A stretch of DNA of 64,000 nucleotides from a bacterium. Lineage in GTDB: Bacteria > Planctomycetota > UBA1135 > UBA2386. The DNA lies in assembly GCA_030432695.1 (NCBI GenBank), contig JAUILN010000016.1, positions 62,001-126,000 on the forward strand. The letters are read 5' to 3'. The notes beneath the pieces were generated by a model. It had not been told where the DNA came from. It saw only the letters and a list, made by a program, of their open reading frames with translations, and ran no database searches. This document shows positions 61,757-64,000 of the stretch, piece after piece (position 1 is the stretch's first letter; each line of letters begins with the position of its first letter). A program made the position numbers and the translations under genes.

Positions 61757-64000
61757 ATGTCGAATCCCCTACGAGTCGTCTTCCTCGCCGCGGGCCTGGC
61801 CCTGGCTCCCTCGCCGGTTTCCCAGGACCGCATCCAGGATCGGACGCAGCATCCGGATCCGTTCGAGGCGGGCCGGCACACGGCGTCCGTCGGGCGCAGT
61901 GCGCCACCATGGCTCGCGGCGGTCGACCGCGCGCGCGAGGGCGTGCAGCGCGATGAAGACCAGGTCCGTGGCTTCGGTCGCGACTACTCCGCCCGCTTCG
62001 CGACCACGGGAACGGAGTTCCTCGCGGCGTTCGGTGAGCGGGCACCGCGCGCCATCTCGATGGAGCTGCGCCTCGCGTCGGTGGGCCGGGGCGCGCAGCG
62101 GCTGCCGGTCCGTGCCCCGCACGCCGAGCCGACCGTGGTCGAGTCCGCCGGCGAGGCTCCCCACGTCGAGTTCGTCCACGAGGGTGGGATCCGCGAGCGC
62201 TACCACTGCCGGAACGAGGGGATGGAGTTCAGCGTCCTGCTCGAACGCCCGGTCGGAGGAACTGGCGATCTGCACGTCCGCATGGACCTCGACACGGAGC
62301 TGGTGGTGCCGGAGGGTCGGCACGAGGCGGGGATCCGGTTGGGTGCGGGGGCCCTCGGAGCCATCACGGTCGGCGGCGTCGTCGGGATCGACGCGGACGG
62401 GCGGCGATGCGAGGGATGGATCGAATCGGGGAACGGAAGGCTGGACCTGGTGCTCCCCGCGCCCTTCGTGGGCTCGGCGCGTTGGCCGCTGCTCGTCGAT
62501 CCCCTGGTGGGTGTCGAGTTCGCGCTCGGGACCGGTCCCGCCACCTCCGATCCGGACCTGGCCTACGACCCCGCGACGGATACCTACCTGCTGGTCTACA
62601 CGCGAACCCGGTCGGCCAGCTCCCAGGAGCTGTTCCTGCAGCGGCTCCACGGCGATGGGTCTCCCAACCGTGGGCCAACCTTGGTCACGAGGGCGCGGAC
62701 GGTGCGCGGCAAGGTGGCGTTCATCGCTCGTCACGGGACCTTCGTCATCGGTGCGTTGGCGGATCACTCGGGCGGACCAACGGGCGAGCTCTTGGCGGCG
62801 GTCTTCGATCCGCGGGGAGGAGGACTCAGCTACCGCTACCCCGTCTCGGGCCAGGCCGACCTCGGGGCCGGTTTCGACGTCGCGGGGATCCTGGGTACCG
62901 AGGAGGACGATGCGCTGTTCGTCTACTACTCGGCTACTGCGGGCGCGGTGCGGGCGTTCCAGTTCCAGGGGGTGACCCAGTCGCCGACCCCCTTCGACTT
63001 CACGACGATCCACACGACCCCGACCGCGCCCGGATCGCTGGCCATCACCCGCCAGGTCCAGCCGCGCAGCCTCTACGCAATCGCCTGGACCGGAGAGGAC
63101 GCCGCGGGTCACCACGTGATGGCGACGGTCTGCGACACCGAGCTGACCTCCCACTCGCAGGTGCTCCGCCTCGACGGCGGCGGTCACCAACTCCACGACG
63201 TCGCGATCGCCGCCTCCGACGACGGCTTCCTGCTGGTGCATGCGCGCCGCGAAGCCCCCGGAGTGGCCGGTGACTCGGACATCTACGCGCACCACCTGTC
63301 GCTGTGGGCCGGAGCACTGTCGTCGCGCTTCGGCAGCTTCCCGATCGAGAACGACGCCGGCGACGACGAATCGGACCCGGCGGTGGCCTGGCTCGGGGAA
63401 GGGCACTACGTCGTCGCCTGGCGCGACGTGCTGGTGCCCGGCTACGACGTCGCCGAGATCGCCACGCTGAACGTCCTCGATGACGAGCCACGGCGTTGTG
63501 GTCGGGAGCACAGCGCCCTGGTCTCGACCCTCGCCTCGTCGCGGAATCCGAGCTTCGCTTCGAATCGTGCGACCGGCGGGAGTACGCCGCGCGCCCTGCT
63601 GCTCTGGGACTCCGAGGACGTCGTGTCCGGGGATCGTTCCAATTACGGAGTGTTCGTCGAGCGCATGGGCGCCGGCGGGCCCGTGAACGATCTCGGCGGC
63701 GGTTGCGGCCTGTCGGGCGTGGCCGGCACCAACGGACCATTCGCATTCGGCAACCGCGACTTCGCCTTCACCCTGACGGGTGCGAATGGCGGGACGCTGA
63801 CGGTGGCGGCCTGCCGGATCGGCTACGGGATCTCGCCGAGCTTCTTCCATTGCGGTCCCGGTTGCGCGTTGCTCGACGGAGTCACCTCCCTCTACGCGAA
63901 CGTCGATGCGAGCGGGAACGCCGAGGTCCCGATTCCTGTGACCTGCAACGGGGCGTTGTTCGGAGTCGCGGTGAACGCCCAGTTCGCGATCCTCACGCCG
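61757..64000 (+). CDS. Secreted propeller-like protein (3' end outside window)
   Basis: At least 748 aa from the ATG at 61757, without a stop before the window edge. The N-terminus MSNPLRVVFLAAGLALAPSP is a signal peptide. The next 250 residues end in RWPLLVDPLV, matching the YPLTVDPLL module of the protein at 25568; the two are paralogs. Then blade-like repeats (DPDLAYDPATDTYLLVYTR, DPAVAWLGEGHYVVAW) suggest a beta-propeller. The last visible 100 residues contain CALLDGVTSLY and EVPIPVTCNG, the beginning of the shared tail. It follows the sigma factor gene by about 110 bp. Surface or periplasmic protein of unknown role. Confidence 0.78.
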   Translation, partial: MSNPLRVVFLAAGLALAPSPVSQDRIQDRTQHPDPFEAGRHTASVGRSAPPWLAAVDRAREGVQRDEDQVRGFGRDYSARFATTGTEFLAAFGERAPRAISMELRLASVGRGAQRLPVRAPHAEPTVVESAGEAPHVEFVHEGGIRERYHCRNEGMEFSVLLERPVGGTGDLHVRMDLDTELVVPEGRHEAGIRLGAGALGAITVGGVVGIDADGRRCEGWIESGNGRLDLVLPAPFVGSARWPLLVDPLVGVEFALGTGPATSDPDLAYDPATDTYLLVYTRTRSASSQELFLQRLHGDGSPNRGPTLVTRARTVRGKVAFIARHGTFVIGALADHSGGPTGELLAAVFDPRGGGLSYRYPVSGQADLGAGFDVAGILGTEEDDALFVYYSATAGAVRAFQFQGVTQSPTPFDFTTIHTTPTAPGSLAITRQVQPRSLYAIAWTGEDAAGHHVMATVCDTELTSHSQVLRLDGGGHQLHDVAIAASDDGFLLVHARREAPGVAGDSDIYAHHLSLWAGALSSRFGSFPIENDAGDDESDPAVAWLGEGHYVVAWRDVLVPGYDVAEIATLNVLDDEPRRCGREHSALVSTLASSRNPSFASNRATGGSTPRALLLWDSEDVVSGDRSNYGVFVERMGAGGPVNDLGGGCGLSGVAGTNGPFAFGNRDFAFTLTGANGGTLTVAACRIGYGISPSFFHCGPGCALLDGVTSLYANVDASGNAEVPIPVTCNGALFGVAVNAQFAILTP

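Overview
The window is GC-rich (hand-counted lines run near 70 %) and looks like a chromosome piece from a Planctomycetota bacterium. This rests on several features together: ECF sigma factors of the TIGR02999-like type paired with membrane-anchored Ser/Thr kinases carrying TPR or WD40 regions, a kinase fused to a sulfatase-modifying-factor domain, a sigma factor fused to a membrane anchor, and many secreted proteins ending in the same kind of tail. The genus cannot be fixed from the sequence alone. I saw no rRNA, tRNA or CRISPR array.

Layout. (1) 1-3800, minus strand: a MoxR ATPase / DUF58 / membrane protein / BatA-type VWA operon, cut by the window start. (2) 4018-8656: two tandem secreted thioredoxin-like paralogs. 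(3) 8709-10097: a DUF234-type ATPase behind a 37-bp palindrome. (4) 10190-27889: secreted or surface proteins (a TDGT-repeat protein, a subtilase, a lamin-tail-domain protein, a propeller-like protein), an overlapping sigma/kinase pair, a lone ECF sigma factor and a kinase-SUMF1 fusion. (5) 27979-30727: PepSY protein, response regulator and histidine kinase. (6) 30997-48528: a seven-gene, tightly spaced cluster of very large uncharacterised proteins. It includes a DUF6603-like protein of 1608 aa, a LamG plus phage-tail-spike-like protein ending in an S74 intramolecular chaperone domain, and four large proteins without a recognised function. (7) 48583-52592: zinc-ribbon membrane proteins, one a CPBP protease, and a membrane-tethered sigma factor with a predicted periplasmic half. 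(8) 52597-56994: a decayed, partly lower-GC accessory stretch with a sulfatase 3' remnant, an ISKra4-like transposase remnant, three small exported or membrane proteins and a truncated sigma factor. (9) 57100-64000: a secreted protein, a WD40 kinase divergent from its sigma factor, and a secreted protein that runs off the window.

How the parts fit. The regulatory genes suggest several independent envelope-sensing circuits (sigma/kinase pairs, a tethered sigma factor, a PepSY two-component system). Secreted proteins with a shared C-terminal tail make up much of the rest. The best candidate for an undescribed system is the 30997-48528 cluster. It has the look of one multi-protein particle or surface assembly: start/stop overlaps, phage-fibre-type folding chaperone, no visible signal peptides, no phage capsid, sheath or tube genes. 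Its function is unknown. A family of GGTGCC-A-GGCACC palindromes also recurs between genes.
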